Positions 53,626 through 62,111 of a DNA stretch of 64,000 bases are shown here, piece after piece; the first letter of the stretch is position 1; each line of letters opens with the position of its first letter. The position numbers and the translations under genes are program-made. The notes under the pieces are model-generated. The model saw nothing but the letters and a program-made list of their open reading frames with translations. It was not told where the DNA came from and ran no database searches. The stretch is from Myxococcales bacterium (GTDB lineage: Bacteria; Myxococcota_A; Polyangia; Haliangiales; Haliangiaceae): the NCBI GenBank assembly GCA_016794525.1, contig JAEUJY010000118.1:21000-84999 (forward strand), read 5' to 3'.

Positions 53626-55848
53626 CTACTCGAAGTACGGCGTGGTCGCGCGGTCGATGCGCGCCAGCAGATCGCGGGTCAAGGTCGCGTCGGTGCCGAC
53701 CAGGCCCGGCAGCTGCGCGGCGATCGTCGCCCGCGCGCTGAGCAGCATCTCGAGGGCCTCGGCCGACTGCCGGCCCTTGAGGATGTCGACCACGGCGCGC
53801 CGGCTGGCGAAGCCGCGCACGCCGTCGCTGTTGACCAGCACCTGCGCGAGCTGATCGTCGACGCGGGCGGCGATCGACCAGCTCGGCGCCGGGCCCAGCT
53901 CGGCGAGCACGCCGCGCAGCATCAGATCGGCGCCGCTGGCGAGGAAGCTCGGGTCGGCGAGCAGCGCCGGATCGAGCGGCGCGCCGATGTCGGTGAGGAT
54001 CAGGTCGAGCGCGCGGTTGGCGGCGACGTCGTCACCGTTCTGCGCGTAGTCGTAGGCCCCGCCGGCGTAGCTGCGCAGGAACTGCAGGAAGAAGTCGTCG
54101 GCGCCGAACCGGGTGAAGTACATCGTCAAGAGCGACCAGCGCTCGGTCCAGGTGCCGCCCAGCGGGTCGGCGCCGGTGTCGAAGCGCTGGCAGTCGGGAT
54201 CGATCCCGACCGCCTCGTCGGTGCAGAACGGGTCGCTCGGCAGGTCGGCCTCGAGCCCGTACAGGTAGCGCACCGCGGCCACGTCGTAGCTGCCGGGGTG
54301 GTTGGCCATCGCGATCCGGGTCTCGAAGTCGGTGTAGTCCATCACCGACGACGAGGTCGGCTCGACCAGCGAGCCCTTGAAGTTGTGGCGCAGGCCGAGG
54401 TCGTGGCCGATCTCGTGCGTGATCATGTCGGCGATGTACGCCTCGACCTTCTGGCCGGCGGTCAGGTGGCTCGCGCCGCTGGTCGGCCGCAGGTGATCGC
54501 GATCCTCGCCGGCGGTCAGCACGCACAGCGGATCGGACGTGACGCCGGCCCAGCGCAGGCCGATCATCTTCTTGGGGGTCGGCGTCGACGGGTGCGCCGG
54601 CGCGCCGCCGCTGCCGCCGCTGCCGCCGTCGGCGGGATCGTCCTCGAAGCCGGTGCGATCGACCCAGGCGCCGCCGAAGTAGACGCTGGCGCCGCGGATC
54701 TCGCCGGTGTTGGGGTTGGTGCGCCAGTTGGCGAACGCGAAGCCGAGCGACGGGTCGGGATCGAAGATGATGTAGTTCTTGTCGTCCTGCCCGAACGACT
54801 CGCTGGCCGTCGCCAGCCGGGCGCGGAACACCTCGAACCCGAAGGCCGCGTTCCAGCCCTCGACGCCGCGCTTGACCGCCGCCACCAGGTCGGCGTCGGC
54901 GTAGGCCGGGGTCGCGTCGAGCTGCGCCAGCGCCGGCGAGATCACCCACTCGATCGGCTGCATGCCGGGGTGGATGTCCCAGTGCGCGGCGGTCTGGACG
55001 GTGGTGCCGGTGTTGGGCACCAGCTTGGGCGCGCTGCGGAAGTAGTGCTCCTGCCACGGCAGCTCGACCGGCTGGTAGTGGCTGCCCTCCTTGTAGCGGC
55101 GCAGCGCGATGCCCATCGTGCCCGAGCCGCGGAAGGTGTCGGCGTCGATCTGGCCGTCGCCGATCGGCTGGTCGGCGTAGCCGGTGAACACCTGCTGGTA
55201 GGTGATGCCATCGCTGATGCTGCGGAAGTTCTGCAGGAACGACAGCTCGACCTCGAAGCGGATCGGCCACGGGTTCGACCCGAAGTAGTCGCCCAGCAGG
55301 TCGAAGCGGTTGAGCCCGGCGGCGGGATCGATGAACACGTACTGGTTGCCGCCGGGCTGGTTGACGACGCTGGGGTCGGTCACCAGCGGGTAGGCCTCGA
55401 CCAGCACGTCGGGATCGAACACCGACGACGACGCGTGGCGATCGTCGGCGTCGAAGACGAACAGCTTGTCGTTCTGGACCTTGAACGACACGACGCGGGT
55501 GCCGAGCGACTGCGCGGCGCCGAACGACACCTGGCCGGGGAAGTACTGCTCGAGGAACGCCGACAGGAACCAGCGGTCGGCCAGCGCCGACTTCTTGATC
55601 GCCAGGTAGAAGCTGGGCCCCGGCGCGGCGTGGTGCTTGTCACGCGGCATGCCGGCGGCGGTCAGCTTGGCCTGGCGGGCGGCGGCCTCGGTGGCCGACA
55701 GCGTGCGCGGGATCGCGACGAAGTCGGCGCCGGCGAGGAGGTCGGGGCCGTCGGGGTCGACCGCGGCCGGCGCGTCGTCGTCGCCGACGCAGGCGACGAC
55801 GGTGGAGAGGGGGGCGAGGAGGGAGGCGGCGAGGAGAAGTCGTTTCAT
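53626..55848 (-). CDS. Zinc-dependent metalloprotease lipoprotein (HExxHxxGxxH)
   Basis: 740 aa from ATG at 55848. The signal LLLAASLLAPLSTVVAC ends in a lipobox. The catalytic segment is HEIGHDLGLRH (H478, E479, H482, H488), followed by NFKGS and, 14 residues on, SVMDYTDFE, which supplies the Met-turn of metzincin-like proteases. The surrounding order (YEVELSF-type N-domain, YYxQPVELPWQEHYF, RYLYGLE) is that of DUF5117/DUF4953-type zinc-dependent proteases. Between residues about 408 and 425 there is a Gly/Ser/Asp-rich loop. Probably a surface-anchored protease. Its upstream region (55849-56252) contains no other gene. Confidence 0.87.
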   Translation of the reverse strand: MKRLLLAASLLAPLSTVVACVGDDDAPAAVDPDGPDLLAGADFVAIPRTLSATEAAARQAKLTAAGMPRDKHHAAPGPSFYLAIKKSALADRWFLSAFLEQYFPGQVSFGAAQSLGTRVVSFKVQNDKLFVFDADDRHASSSVFDPDVLVEAYPLVTDPSVVNQPGGNQYVFIDPAAGLNRFDLLGDYFGSNPWPIRFEVELSFLQNFRSISDGITYQQVFTGYADQPIGDGQIDADTFRGSGTMGIALRRYKEGSHYQPVELPWQEHYFRSAPKLVPNTGTTVQTAAHWDIHPGMQPIEWVISPALAQLDATPAYADADLVAAVKRGVEGWNAAFGFEVFRARLATASESFGQDDKNYIIFDPDPSLGFAFANWRTNPNTGEIRGASVYFGGAWVDRTGFEDDPADGGSGGSGGAPAHPSTPTPKKMIGLRWAGVTSDPLCVLTAGEDRDHLRPTSGASHLTAGQKVEAYIADMITHEIGHDLGLRHNFKGSLVEPTSSSVMDYTDFETRIAMANHPGSYDVAAVRYLYGLEADLPSDPFCTDEAVGIDPDCQRFDTGADPLGGTWTERWSLLTMYFTRFGADDFFLQFLRSYAGGAYDYAQNGDDVAANRALDLILTDIGAPLDPALLADPSFLASGADLMLRGVLAELGPAPSWSIAARVDDQLAQVLVNSDGVRGFASRRAVVDILKGRQSAEALEMLLSARATIAAQLPGLVGTDATLTRDLLARIDRATTPYFE

Positions 55849-56252
55849 TGCGGAGAGGCTCCTTGGTGGGTGCAGTTCGGAAACGTCACGCCGCGCGCGG
55901 TTGCTTCGAACCGTCGCATCGCTCGCTGCGCGTCGCCGCCGACTGTCGGCGCGGCTGCATCCAAGTCGCGGGCCAACGTCGCGAGCCCGCGCGGCGCGCC
56001 GCGAACGCGACTCGAGCGCGCGCGCCGTCGAACCTTCGGACGATCGCGCGACACCACCGTCGAGAACTCACCGCCGCGTCGACGCCACCGCCGATCGCGA
56101 TCGTATCAGCGCACACCGCGATCGCGGCGCGTGTGCCGCGCTGGCGCGTGACCGTCGTCATCGTCGTGCCGCGCTGACGCGTGACCGCCGTCATCGTCGT
56201 GCCGGGCTGGCGCGGTGATGCCGACAACCGCAGGTGACGCTACGGTGTCCAC
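55849..56252. other. 404-bp gene-free region with a tandem repeat
   Basis: Between the divergent metalloprotease and Trp-rich genes. Open frames here are Arg-rich and have no family likeness. The notable content is a 33-bp tandem repeat at 56134-56219 (separate entry). The promoters of both flanking genes should be here, but I could not pick them out. Confidence 0.5.
56134..56219 (+). repeat. 33-bp tandem repeat, about 2.6 copies
   Basis: Units start at 56134, 56167 and 56200. The first two differ at only two of 33 bases (G/A in the CTGGCG/CTGACG part, T/C in GACCGTCG/GACCGCCG); the third breaks off after about 20 bases. The core reads TGCCGCGCTGGCGCGTGACC. No coding role is apparent. It is a candidate site for copy-number change or protein binding ahead of the Trp-rich gene. 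Confidence 0.75.
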
Positions 56253-56480
56253 GTGAGCTTGGCCCCGACCGATCCCACCCGCCTCGTCGGCAGTGCGTGG
56301 ACGCGCGGCGACACGGTGTGGCGCTATCGCCACTGGCACGTGGTGGCAAAACACGGCGACGAGGTCGAGCTCGCCGCGGTGCTGGCGCCGCGCGAGCGTC
56401 GGCGCGTCGCGTGGCGCGCGCTGCGCGACCGCGCGGTCTGGCAACCGGGTTGGCAGGCGCTGCCGCCTGATCAGCCCTGA
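56253..56480 (+). CDS. TIGR02450-like Trp-rich small protein
   Basis: 75 aa from GTG at 56253. The sequence LVGSAWTRGDTVWRYRHWHV, ELAAVLAPRERRRVAWRALR and AVWQPGWQALP matches the pattern of the TIGR02450 family (LLxSKWT...KHxxV...VELxAVLTxRxxxxxWxxLxDxxxWxxGW), small proteins of unknown function conserved in several phyla. Size is as expected. No signal peptide. Confidence 0.75.
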   Translation: MSLAPTDPTRLVGSAWTRGDTVWRYRHWHVVAKHGDEVELAAVLAPRERRRVAWRALRDRAVWQPGWQALPPDQP

Positions 56481-56520
56481 TCAGCGGCGATCGTCGACGC
56501 GCGCGTCGGCGCGGCGCGCT

Positions 56521-57342
56521 TCACCGCTCGGGGGCGAGCGCGTCGACCATGCGGCCGAGGCCGTCGTCGAGCTCGATCGTCGCCTGCCAGCCCAGCGCGG
56601 CCTTGGCGTGGCTGACGTCGAGCGCGACGCGGAACGCCTCACCCTCGCGGTACGGGCGGGCGCCGACGTCGAGCAGCGCGATCGCCGACGGCCGCACCTT
56701 GGCGGCGATCGTGAGCGCCATGTCGAGCACCGAGGTCTCGACGCCGGTGCCGATGTTGTAGGTGCCGGCCGGCGCGTCGGGCGCGAGCGCGCGGACGATC
56801 GCCGCGACGACGTCGTCGACGTAGACCAGATCGCGGGTCTGCTGCCCCGGCGTCATCGCGTAGCGACGGCGGTTCGCGAGGTGGTTGATCAGCGTGGGCA
56901 AGAACGTCGACGGCGCCAGCCCCGGGCCGTAGACCCAGCACGGCCGCAGCACGACCAGCGGCGTCGCCCCGACGGCGGCGGCGACCGCGTGCTCACCGGC
57001 GGCCTTGGCCTGCCCCAGCGGCGACGCGCCGAGCAGCGTGGCGTCCTCGCGGAACGGCACGTCCTGCAGGCCGTAGGCCTCGGCCGACGACATATAGACG
57101 ACGCGCTCGAGGCCGGGCATCGCCTTGATCGTCCGCACCGCGGCGTGGGCGTGGTCGGCGATGCACTGCTCGACCGACATCGGCCGACCGCCGGCCGCCC
57201 ACACCAGCGCGTCGGCGCCGGCCGCGGCGAGCTCGGCGGTGTCGCCGCGCCCGCTGGCCACCGCCTCGTGCCCCAGCTCGCGCAGCCGCGCGCACAGCGC
57301 CCGCCCGATGAAGCCGTGACCGCCAGCGACCAGGACCTTCAC
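56521..57342 (-). CDS. NAD(P)-dependent epimerase/dehydratase-like (extended SDR) protein
   Basis: 273 aa from GTG at 57342. The cofactor motif KVLVAGGHGFIGRALC (GxxGxxG) is at the N-terminus. Active-site-like residues follow: YMSSAEAYG (Ser). The usual YxxxK is replaced by a LGQAKAAGE stretch, where Lys is kept and Tyr is missing. RPCWVYGPG, RDLVYVDDVVAAIVRAL and GTYNIGTG are the standard substrate-side motifs. The missing Tyr may mean a changed or lost redox activity. A two-hairpin element begins 18 bases upstream of its start. Confidence 0.82.
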   Translation of the reverse strand: MKVLVAGGHGFIGRALCARLRELGHEAVASGRGDTAELAAAGADALVWAAGGRPMSVEQCIADHAHAAVRTIKAMPGLERVVYMSSAEAYGLQDVPFREDATLLGASPLGQAKAAGEHAVAAAVGATPLVVLRPCWVYGPGLAPSTFLPTLINHLANRRRYAMTPGQQTRDLVYVDDVVAAIVRALAPDAPAGTYNIGTGVETSVLDMALTIAAKVRPSAIALLDVGARPYREGEAFRVALDVSHAKAALGWQATIELDDGLGRMVDALAPER

Positions 57343-57359
57343 GGGGACACCAGCATCCG

Positions 57360-57407
57360 GAGGGTTTGTCGACAAACCCTCCCCCACGGGGTCATGCCCC
57401 CGTGGGG
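57360..57407 (+). repeat. Two-hairpin element, copy 3 (between divergent genes)
   Basis: Hairpin A: GAGGGTTT (57360-57367), loop GTCGAC, AAACCCTC (57374-57381). Hairpin B: CCCCACGGGG (57382-57391), loop TCATGC, CCCCGTGGGG (57398-57407). Compared with copy 1, left-arm G5 is A and its partner C6 in the right arm is T, so the pair is kept. Flanking CCCCCACCC is also shared with copy 1. Unlike copies 1 and 2, it does not follow a stop codon: it lies between two divergent genes. Confidence 0.8.
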
Positions 57408-57548
57408 CCCCCACCCGATACGCGAGAGCCCACATCGGGGATCTGGCTGTGGATCGACGCGCATGCGGCCTTGTATCAAGGGGTTCCCAGCGAGGCAACC
57501 GACCCCGCCACACCTCAACGGCGGGCGGCGACGGTCGATTCTCGAGGT

Positions 57549-58685
57549 GTGCGCGCCCTGAGCCATGCGTCGGCCGCGATCGCCGCGGCGGTGCTGACCA
57601 CGATCGCCCCTGCCGCGGCAGGCCCCGAGGTCACCGTCGAGGTGCCCGCGGCGGTGCCGGTGTCGGAGGCCCAGGCCGCGACGTTCGGCACCGGCGTGCT
57701 ACCGGCGGTCGGGCTGTACCAGCGGCTGTCCCCGCACCTGGCGCTGGGCCTGCGCGCGCGGGTCGGCGTGCTGGGCGACGCGGCCGCGCCGATGGACGGC
57801 CACGTCGACCCGGGCTGGGGCGGGCTGGCGACGCTGACGTTCGCGCTGCGCGCCAGCGGCGCGGGCGCGTGGCTGGAGGCCGCGGCCGGCGGCGGCGTCA
57901 CCGGCGCCGATCCGGTGCCGGCCGTGGAGCTCGGCGCCGGCTGGGCCACCCGCGTCGGCGCGCTCGACGTCGGCCCGGCGGTCCGCCTGATCTACCTGCC
58001 CGCGGGCGACGCCGGCGCGCGGCTGGGCCCGGCGCAGCTCGCGCTGATCGGGCTGGAGCTGCGGCCGACCCGCGCCCGCCGCGCGCCCCGGCCGCGACCC
58101 GCGCCGGCGATCGCGATCGCGGCCCCGGCACCCGCCCCCGCGCCGACGCCCCGCGACGTCGACACGCTGCTCGACGTGGCGCCCGGCTGCGCCAGCGACC
58201 CGACCGGCTGCGGCGCGGTGGTCGACGACGGCGAGGTGCTGATCGACGTCGTCGAGACCTGCAGCGTGCTGGCCGACGCGCTCGACGGCCGCGACGCCTG
58301 CGCCGCCGGCGGCGACATCGAGGTCGCGAGCGATCGGATCATCCTGGCCGATCGCGTGCTGTTCAAGGTGCGGCGGGCCCGCGTCCGCCGCGCGGCGCGG
58401 CCGATCGTGCGCGCGATCGCGACCGCGTGGACCCGCGGCGACTGGCAGCGGCTGATCGTCGAGGGCCACGCCGACGTGCGCGGCGACGTCGTCTTCAACC
58501 AGTGGCTGTCGCAGCTGCGCGCCGAGCGCGCCCGCGCGGCCCTGATCGCCGCCGGCGTGCCGGCCGACGCGATCGAGGCGGTGGGCTACGGCTCGACGCG
58601 CCCGCGCTCGGCCGACCACGACGCCAACCGCCGCGTCGAGTTCGTGATCGTCCCCCGCGGCGCCACGCGGACGGTGCCGCGATGA
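57549..58685 (+). CDS. OmpA-family outer-membrane protein
   Basis: 378 aa from GTG at 57549. The signal peptide ends at about residue 24 (AAVLTTIAPAAAGP). Residues about 25-185 are alternating strands (LGLRARVGVLGDAAAPMDGH, AVELGAGWATRVGALDVGPA), likely an outer-membrane beta-barrel. After a Pro/Ala linker, the C-terminal OmpA domain (about 255-370) has RLIVEGHADVRGDVVFNQWL, SQLRAERARAALIAAGVPAD, AIEAVGYGSTRPRSADHDAN and RRVEFVIVP, which binds peptidoglycan. The first pair of Cys in the linker may form a disulfide. Its stop overlaps the next gene (ATGA). Confidence 0.85.
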   Translation: MRALSHASAAIAAAVLTTIAPAAAGPEVTVEVPAAVPVSEAQAATFGTGVLPAVGLYQRLSPHLALGLRARVGVLGDAAAPMDGHVDPGWGGLATLTFALRASGAGAWLEAAAGGGVTGADPVPAVELGAGWATRVGALDVGPAVRLIYLPAGDAGARLGPAQLALIGLELRPTRARRAPRPRPAPAIAIAAPAPAPAPTPRDVDTLLDVAPGCASDPTGCGAVVDDGEVLIDVVETCSVLADALDGRDACAAGGDIEVASDRIILADRVLFKVRRARVRRAARPIVRAIATAWTRGDWQRLIVEGHADVRGDVVFNQWLSQLRAERARAALIAAGVPADAIEAVGYGSTRPRSADHDANRRVEFVIVPRGATRTVPR

Positions 58686-59575
58686 GGAGGCTGGCCGCGC
58701 TCGCCGCGCTGGCGCTGGCCGGGTGTTTCGACTCGGTGGTCGGCGGCGAGTGCCAACCCGGCTGGGTCGCCGAGGGCGCCGCGTGCCGGCCCGGCGACGA
58801 CGCCGGCGACGACGCGGCGCCGCCCGCCATCGACGCGCCCGCGTGCGGCGCCGGCGCGACCTGGTGCGGCGCGTGCGTCGACATGGCCAGCGATCCCGAT
58901 CACTGCGGCGCGTGCGGCGCGGTGTGCGGCAGCGGCCTGTGCAGCAGCGGCGCGTGCGTCGGCACGACCGCCGGGCACGTCGTGCTGATCGGCCACGACT
59001 ACCGCGCGTACCACGCCGCCGCGGCGCGGCTGCTCGGCAACGCCGCGGCGCTGGGCGGCGCGCTCGAGGTGCGCGTCGCGCTCGCCGGCGGGCCGGCGCC
59101 CGACCCGGCGACGACGGCCGCGGTCGCGCAGGCGTTGACCGCGGGGCTCGCGGCCACCGGGCGGAGCTGGCGCGCGGTGGCGCTGGGCGACGCGCTGCCG
59201 CGCGACCGCGTCGTCGACGTGGTGGTGCTGTTGCCGCGGACGACGCCCGCGCCCGACGCGCTCGCCGAGGGCGTCGCCGGGCGCGCGGCGCTGGCCGACT
59301 TCCTCGCCGCCGGCGGCACGGTGATCGGCCTCGACGGCCCCGGCGGCACGACGGTCGAGCTGATGCGCGGCGCCGCGCTGCTGACGGCGACCGCCGGCGC
59401 CGCCGCCACCGGCCACGCGATCGACGTGGTCGCCCCGAACGACGCGCTCGCCGTCGGCGTCGCCTCGCCGTACCTGGGCGAGCTCGGCACGACGACGTTC
59501 GCCGGCGTCGCCCCCGGCGACGCGGTCGCGATGGACGGCGCCGGCGTGGTCGCCGTGCACGTCGCGCGCCCGTGA
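58682..59575 (+). CDS. Lipoprotein of unknown function with short Cys-rich region
   Basis: 297 aa; ATG at 58682 overlaps the OmpA gene's stop (ATGA). The signal RLAALAALALAGC has a good lipobox (LAGC). A Cys-rich region (GECQPGWVAEGAACRP, ATWCGACVDMASDPDHCGAC, GAVCGSGLCSSGACV) like that of Myxococcota surface proteins leads to a Rossmann-like domain (HVVLIGHDYRAYHAAAARLL, DVVVLLPRTTPAPDALAEGV, FLAAGGTVIGLDGP). No family can be named. It is co-transcribed with the OmpA-like gene. Confidence 0.7.
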   Translation: MRRLAALAALALAGCFDSVVGGECQPGWVAEGAACRPGDDAGDDAAPPAIDAPACGAGATWCGACVDMASDPDHCGACGAVCGSGLCSSGACVGTTAGHVVLIGHDYRAYHAAAARLLGNAAALGGALEVRVALAGGPAPDPATTAAVAQALTAGLAATGRSWRAVALGDALPRDRVVDVVVLLPRTTPAPDALAEGVAGRAALADFLAAGGTVIGLDGPGGTTVELMRGAALLTATAGAAATGHAIDVVAPNDALAVGVASPYLGELGTTTFAGVAPGDAVAMDGAGVVAVHVARP

Positions 59576-59644
59576 CGCGGCGTCAGCGCCGCGGCGACCG
59601 CGCGGCCAGGTGACCCCCGCGCGCGGCGGTGGTATCCGTCGGCG

Positions 59645-61123
59645 GTGCTGACCCGCGCGCTGGCCTGCCTCGCCCCTGCCCTCTTGCTCCTCGCCTGCGG
59701 CGGCGACGACGGCGGCGGCGCCACCGGGACCACGCCGGCGGCGTTCTGCCAGGCGGTGTCCGAGCGCGTCTGCGCCGGTCTCGAGGCGTGCGCCTGCCGC
59801 TTCGACCTGCGCCCGTACGACGCGGCCGGCTGCGTCGCGGCGCGCACCGCGAGCTGCACCGCCGCGCTCGAAGGCCGGGTCGGCCCCGACGTCGCGGCCG
59901 GGCGGGCGCGCTTCGACGAGCCCAACGTCGCCGCGTGCCTGGCCGCGATCGCCGCGATGGCCGGTCGCTGCGAGCTGGCCCACGACGGGAGCGGGCCGTT
60001 GCCGGCGGCGTGCGACGCGTTCGTGGTGTCGACCGCGGCGATCGGCGAGGCGTGCGAGCTGGCCGGCGGCGGCCTGGCGTTCTGCGGCGCGACCGCCGAC
60101 GGCGTGTGCGCGCCTGGCGAGGCCGCGACCACCTGCACCGCGCTGCCCGGCGACGGCGCGGCGTGCCTGAACGGCCTGTGCGCGCCCGGCCTCCGCTGCA
60201 ACGCCGATCGCTGCGCCCCACCCGCGGCGCTCGGCGCCAGCTGCACCGACGCGCGCGCCTGCGCCGCCGGGCTGGTGTGCGATCCGGCGGGCCGCTGCGC
60301 GGCGCCGCTGCCGCTGGCCGCGGGCTGCACCGACAGCGCCCAGTGCCAGCCCGGCCTGACCTGCGACGGCACCGCGTGCGTCGACGCGGCCGCGCTCGGC
60401 GACGGCTGCAGCGGGCCGGGCACGTGCGGCAACCTGCGCGCGTGCGGCCGCGCCCCCGAGACCCGCACCTGCGACGACCCGGCCGGGCCGGGCGCCGCCT
60501 GCGCCGACGGCGCGTGCGCGGCCGGGTTGGGCTGCGCCGACGCGTCGATGACCTGCGTCGCGCTGCCGACCGAGGGCCAGCCGTGCCTCGACGGCGCCGC
60601 GTGCGCCGCGGGGCTGACCTGCGCCGACGGCCTCGGCACCTGCGCGCGGCTGCCCGGCGTCGGCGAGACCTGCGCGGTCGGCGCGCGGTTCTGCGCCGAC
60701 GGGCTGGGTTGCCGGCCCAGCGACAACACCTGCCAGCCCGGCCCCGGGCTCGGCCAGGAGTGCTACCTGAACCCGCCCGACTACGTCTGCGGCGCCGGCC
60801 TCGGCTGCGACTTCGGCGCCAGCGGCAGCGTGTGCATCGCGATCGGCGGCGCCGGCGCGGCGTGCACCAACGATCGCACCTGCGCCGCCGACACCTTCTG
60901 CGACTTCTCGACCAACCACTGCGCGACCCGCCGCGCCGACGGCGCCGCGTGCTCGGCTGGCAACGAGTGCCGGGTCGGCAGCGAGTGCGCGCTCGGCCCG
61001 AGCGGCGCCACCTGCCAGCCCATCCCCGTCCGCGATCAGCCGTGCGTCGACGCGTGCGCGACCGGCCTGACCTGCCAGGGCCCGGGCGGCGTGTGCGTCG
61101 CCGAGCTGTGCGTCATCCCGTGA
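59645..61123 (+). CDS. Cysteine-repeat lipoprotein
   Basis: 492 aa from GTG at 59645. The signal ACLAPALLLLACGGD has the lipobox LLAC. After a ~100-aa helical part with six Cys, about ten units of the type GxxCxxxxxCxxGLxCxxxxxxC follow (GASCTDARACAAGLVCDPAG, QPCLDGAACAAGLTCADG, GQECYLNPPDYVCGAGLGCD), like Dickkopf/EB-type Cys-rich repeats in Myxococcota surface proteins. Such proteins are probably anchored on the cell surface with all Cys in disulfides. Ends close to the convergent gene, with the small hairpin CCGTGA-TCG-TCACGG (61118-61132) between them. Confidence 0.85.
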   Translation: MLTRALACLAPALLLLACGGDDGGGATGTTPAAFCQAVSERVCAGLEACACRFDLRPYDAAGCVAARTASCTAALEGRVGPDVAAGRARFDEPNVAACLAAIAAMAGRCELAHDGSGPLPAACDAFVVSTAAIGEACELAGGGLAFCGATADGVCAPGEAATTCTALPGDGAACLNGLCAPGLRCNADRCAPPAALGASCTDARACAAGLVCDPAGRCAAPLPLAAGCTDSAQCQPGLTCDGTACVDAAALGDGCSGPGTCGNLRACGRAPETRTCDDPAGPGAACADGACAAGLGCADASMTCVALPTEGQPCLDGAACAAGLTCADGLGTCARLPGVGETCAVGARFCADGLGCRPSDNTCQPGPGLGQECYLNPPDYVCGAGLGCDFGASGSVCIAIGGAGAACTNDRTCAADTFCDFSTNHCATRRADGAACSAGNECRVGSECALGPSGATCQPIPVRDQPCVDACATGLTCQGPGGVCVAELCVIP

Positions 61124-61132
61124 TCGTCACGG
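61118..61132. terminator. Short hairpin between convergent genes
   Basis: CCGTGA (61118-61123), loop TCG, TCACGG (61127-61132). It includes the stop codon of the Cys-repeat lipoprotein gene and lies just before the stop of the convergent gene. No T tract; terminator role is only suggested by position. Confidence 0.35.
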
Positions 61133-61137
61133 CGTGA

Positions 61138-62016
61138 TCACTTGCAGCCGGCGTACGCGGCCGCCTCGGTGCGGTAGGTCTTGTCCTTCACCTTGTAGCG
61201 ATCGCCGGTGAACGTGTACGTGCGGATCGTGTGGGTGTCGTCGGCGTTCTCCAGCCACAGGTGGACCTTCTTGGCCTTGGCCAGCGCCCGCGGCTCCTCG
61301 ATCTTCTCGCAGCGCTTGCCGCGGAAGTAGAGCCCGTCGTTCTCGACGAACAGCTCGAGCCGATCGCCGCCGACGCCGAGCGCGCGATACGTCGGTGCGA
61401 TCCGGTCGAAGTTGACCTGGCCGACCGCGTTCTGGTGCTCGCCCCACTGCCGCAGCACGTCGCACAGCGCGGTGGCGTCGGCGACCGCGAACGACGCGCG
61501 CTTGAGCTCGATCGCGGTGGCGCCAGCGGCCGCCTCGCCGGCCACCGCCGCCGCGCAGGCCTTGGCCGCCGCCAGGTCGGGGTCGCCGTCGCCGAGGTGG
61601 ACGGTGGCGTCGGGCGCTTCGTCGGCGGCCAGCCGCCGCTGGTAGGCCTTGGCCAGCTCGAGCTGCTCGATCAGCGTGCCGCGCGCGATCACGCGGTCGA
61701 TCTGGTCGCACATCCACGGCAGGTCGGCGACGGTGATCGTGAACGAGCCGCCGGCGGCGACGGCCTTGGGGTGCTGCTGGAACGCCAGCGCGCGCAGCGT
61801 GTCGGTCGGCTTGAACAGCTTCTTGGCCTTGGCCATCGACGCGCGGCAGTCGGAGTACTCGCGCAGCGAGATCACGTCCAGGCTGTTGAGCTGGTCCATG
61901 CTGGAGCCGAGGTGGTCCTCGAGCTCGATCTGGGCGTCGCTGCGATCGCCCGCGGCGAGGCCGGCGGTGGCGAGGGTCAGCGCGAGCGCGGCGAGGGTCG
62001 GCAGCGGGTTCGTCAT
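61138..62016 (-). CDS. Secreted protein of unknown function
   Basis: 292 aa from ATG at 62016 (MTNPLPTLAALALTLATAGL), chosen because it gives a clean signal peptide ending AGLAAGD; the longer start adds a non-signal Met-Gly-Ala-Ala. The mature chain has alpha-helical parts and five Cys (SDCRASMAKA, PWMCDQIDRV, AAKACAAAVA, TALCDVLRQW, GKRCEKIEEP), plus the closing Cys in AYAGCK. It contains VHLWLENADDTHTIRTYTFT. No family is recognised. Probably periplasmic or secreted. Confidence 0.65.
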   Translation of the reverse strand: MTNPLPTLAALALTLATAGLAAGDRSDAQIELEDHLGSSMDQLNSLDVISLREYSDCRASMAKAKKLFKPTDTLRALAFQQHPKAVAAGGSFTITVADLPWMCDQIDRVIARGTLIEQLELAKAYQRRLAADEAPDATVHLGDGDPDLAAAKACAAAVAGEAAAGATAIELKRASFAVADATALCDVLRQWGEHQNAVGQVNFDRIAPTYRALGVGGDRLELFVENDGLYFRGKRCEKIEEPRALAKAKKVHLWLENADDTHTIRTYTFTGDRYKVKDKTYRTEAAAYAGCK

Positions 62017-62111
62017 GCCGGGCGAGAATGCAGCGCCCATGCCACGCCGCCCGCGTGTGGTTGCGGCGACCTGGCCGGCGGCCCGACGGATCGCCTAGCC
62101 GACTCGGCGGA

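Noticed and set aside
55886..56227. 113-codon minus-strand frame containing the 33-bp repeat (TAVTRQRGTTM units)
   Set aside because: The repeat of 33 bases keeps any frame open. There is no signal, family or coding bias beyond the GC content.
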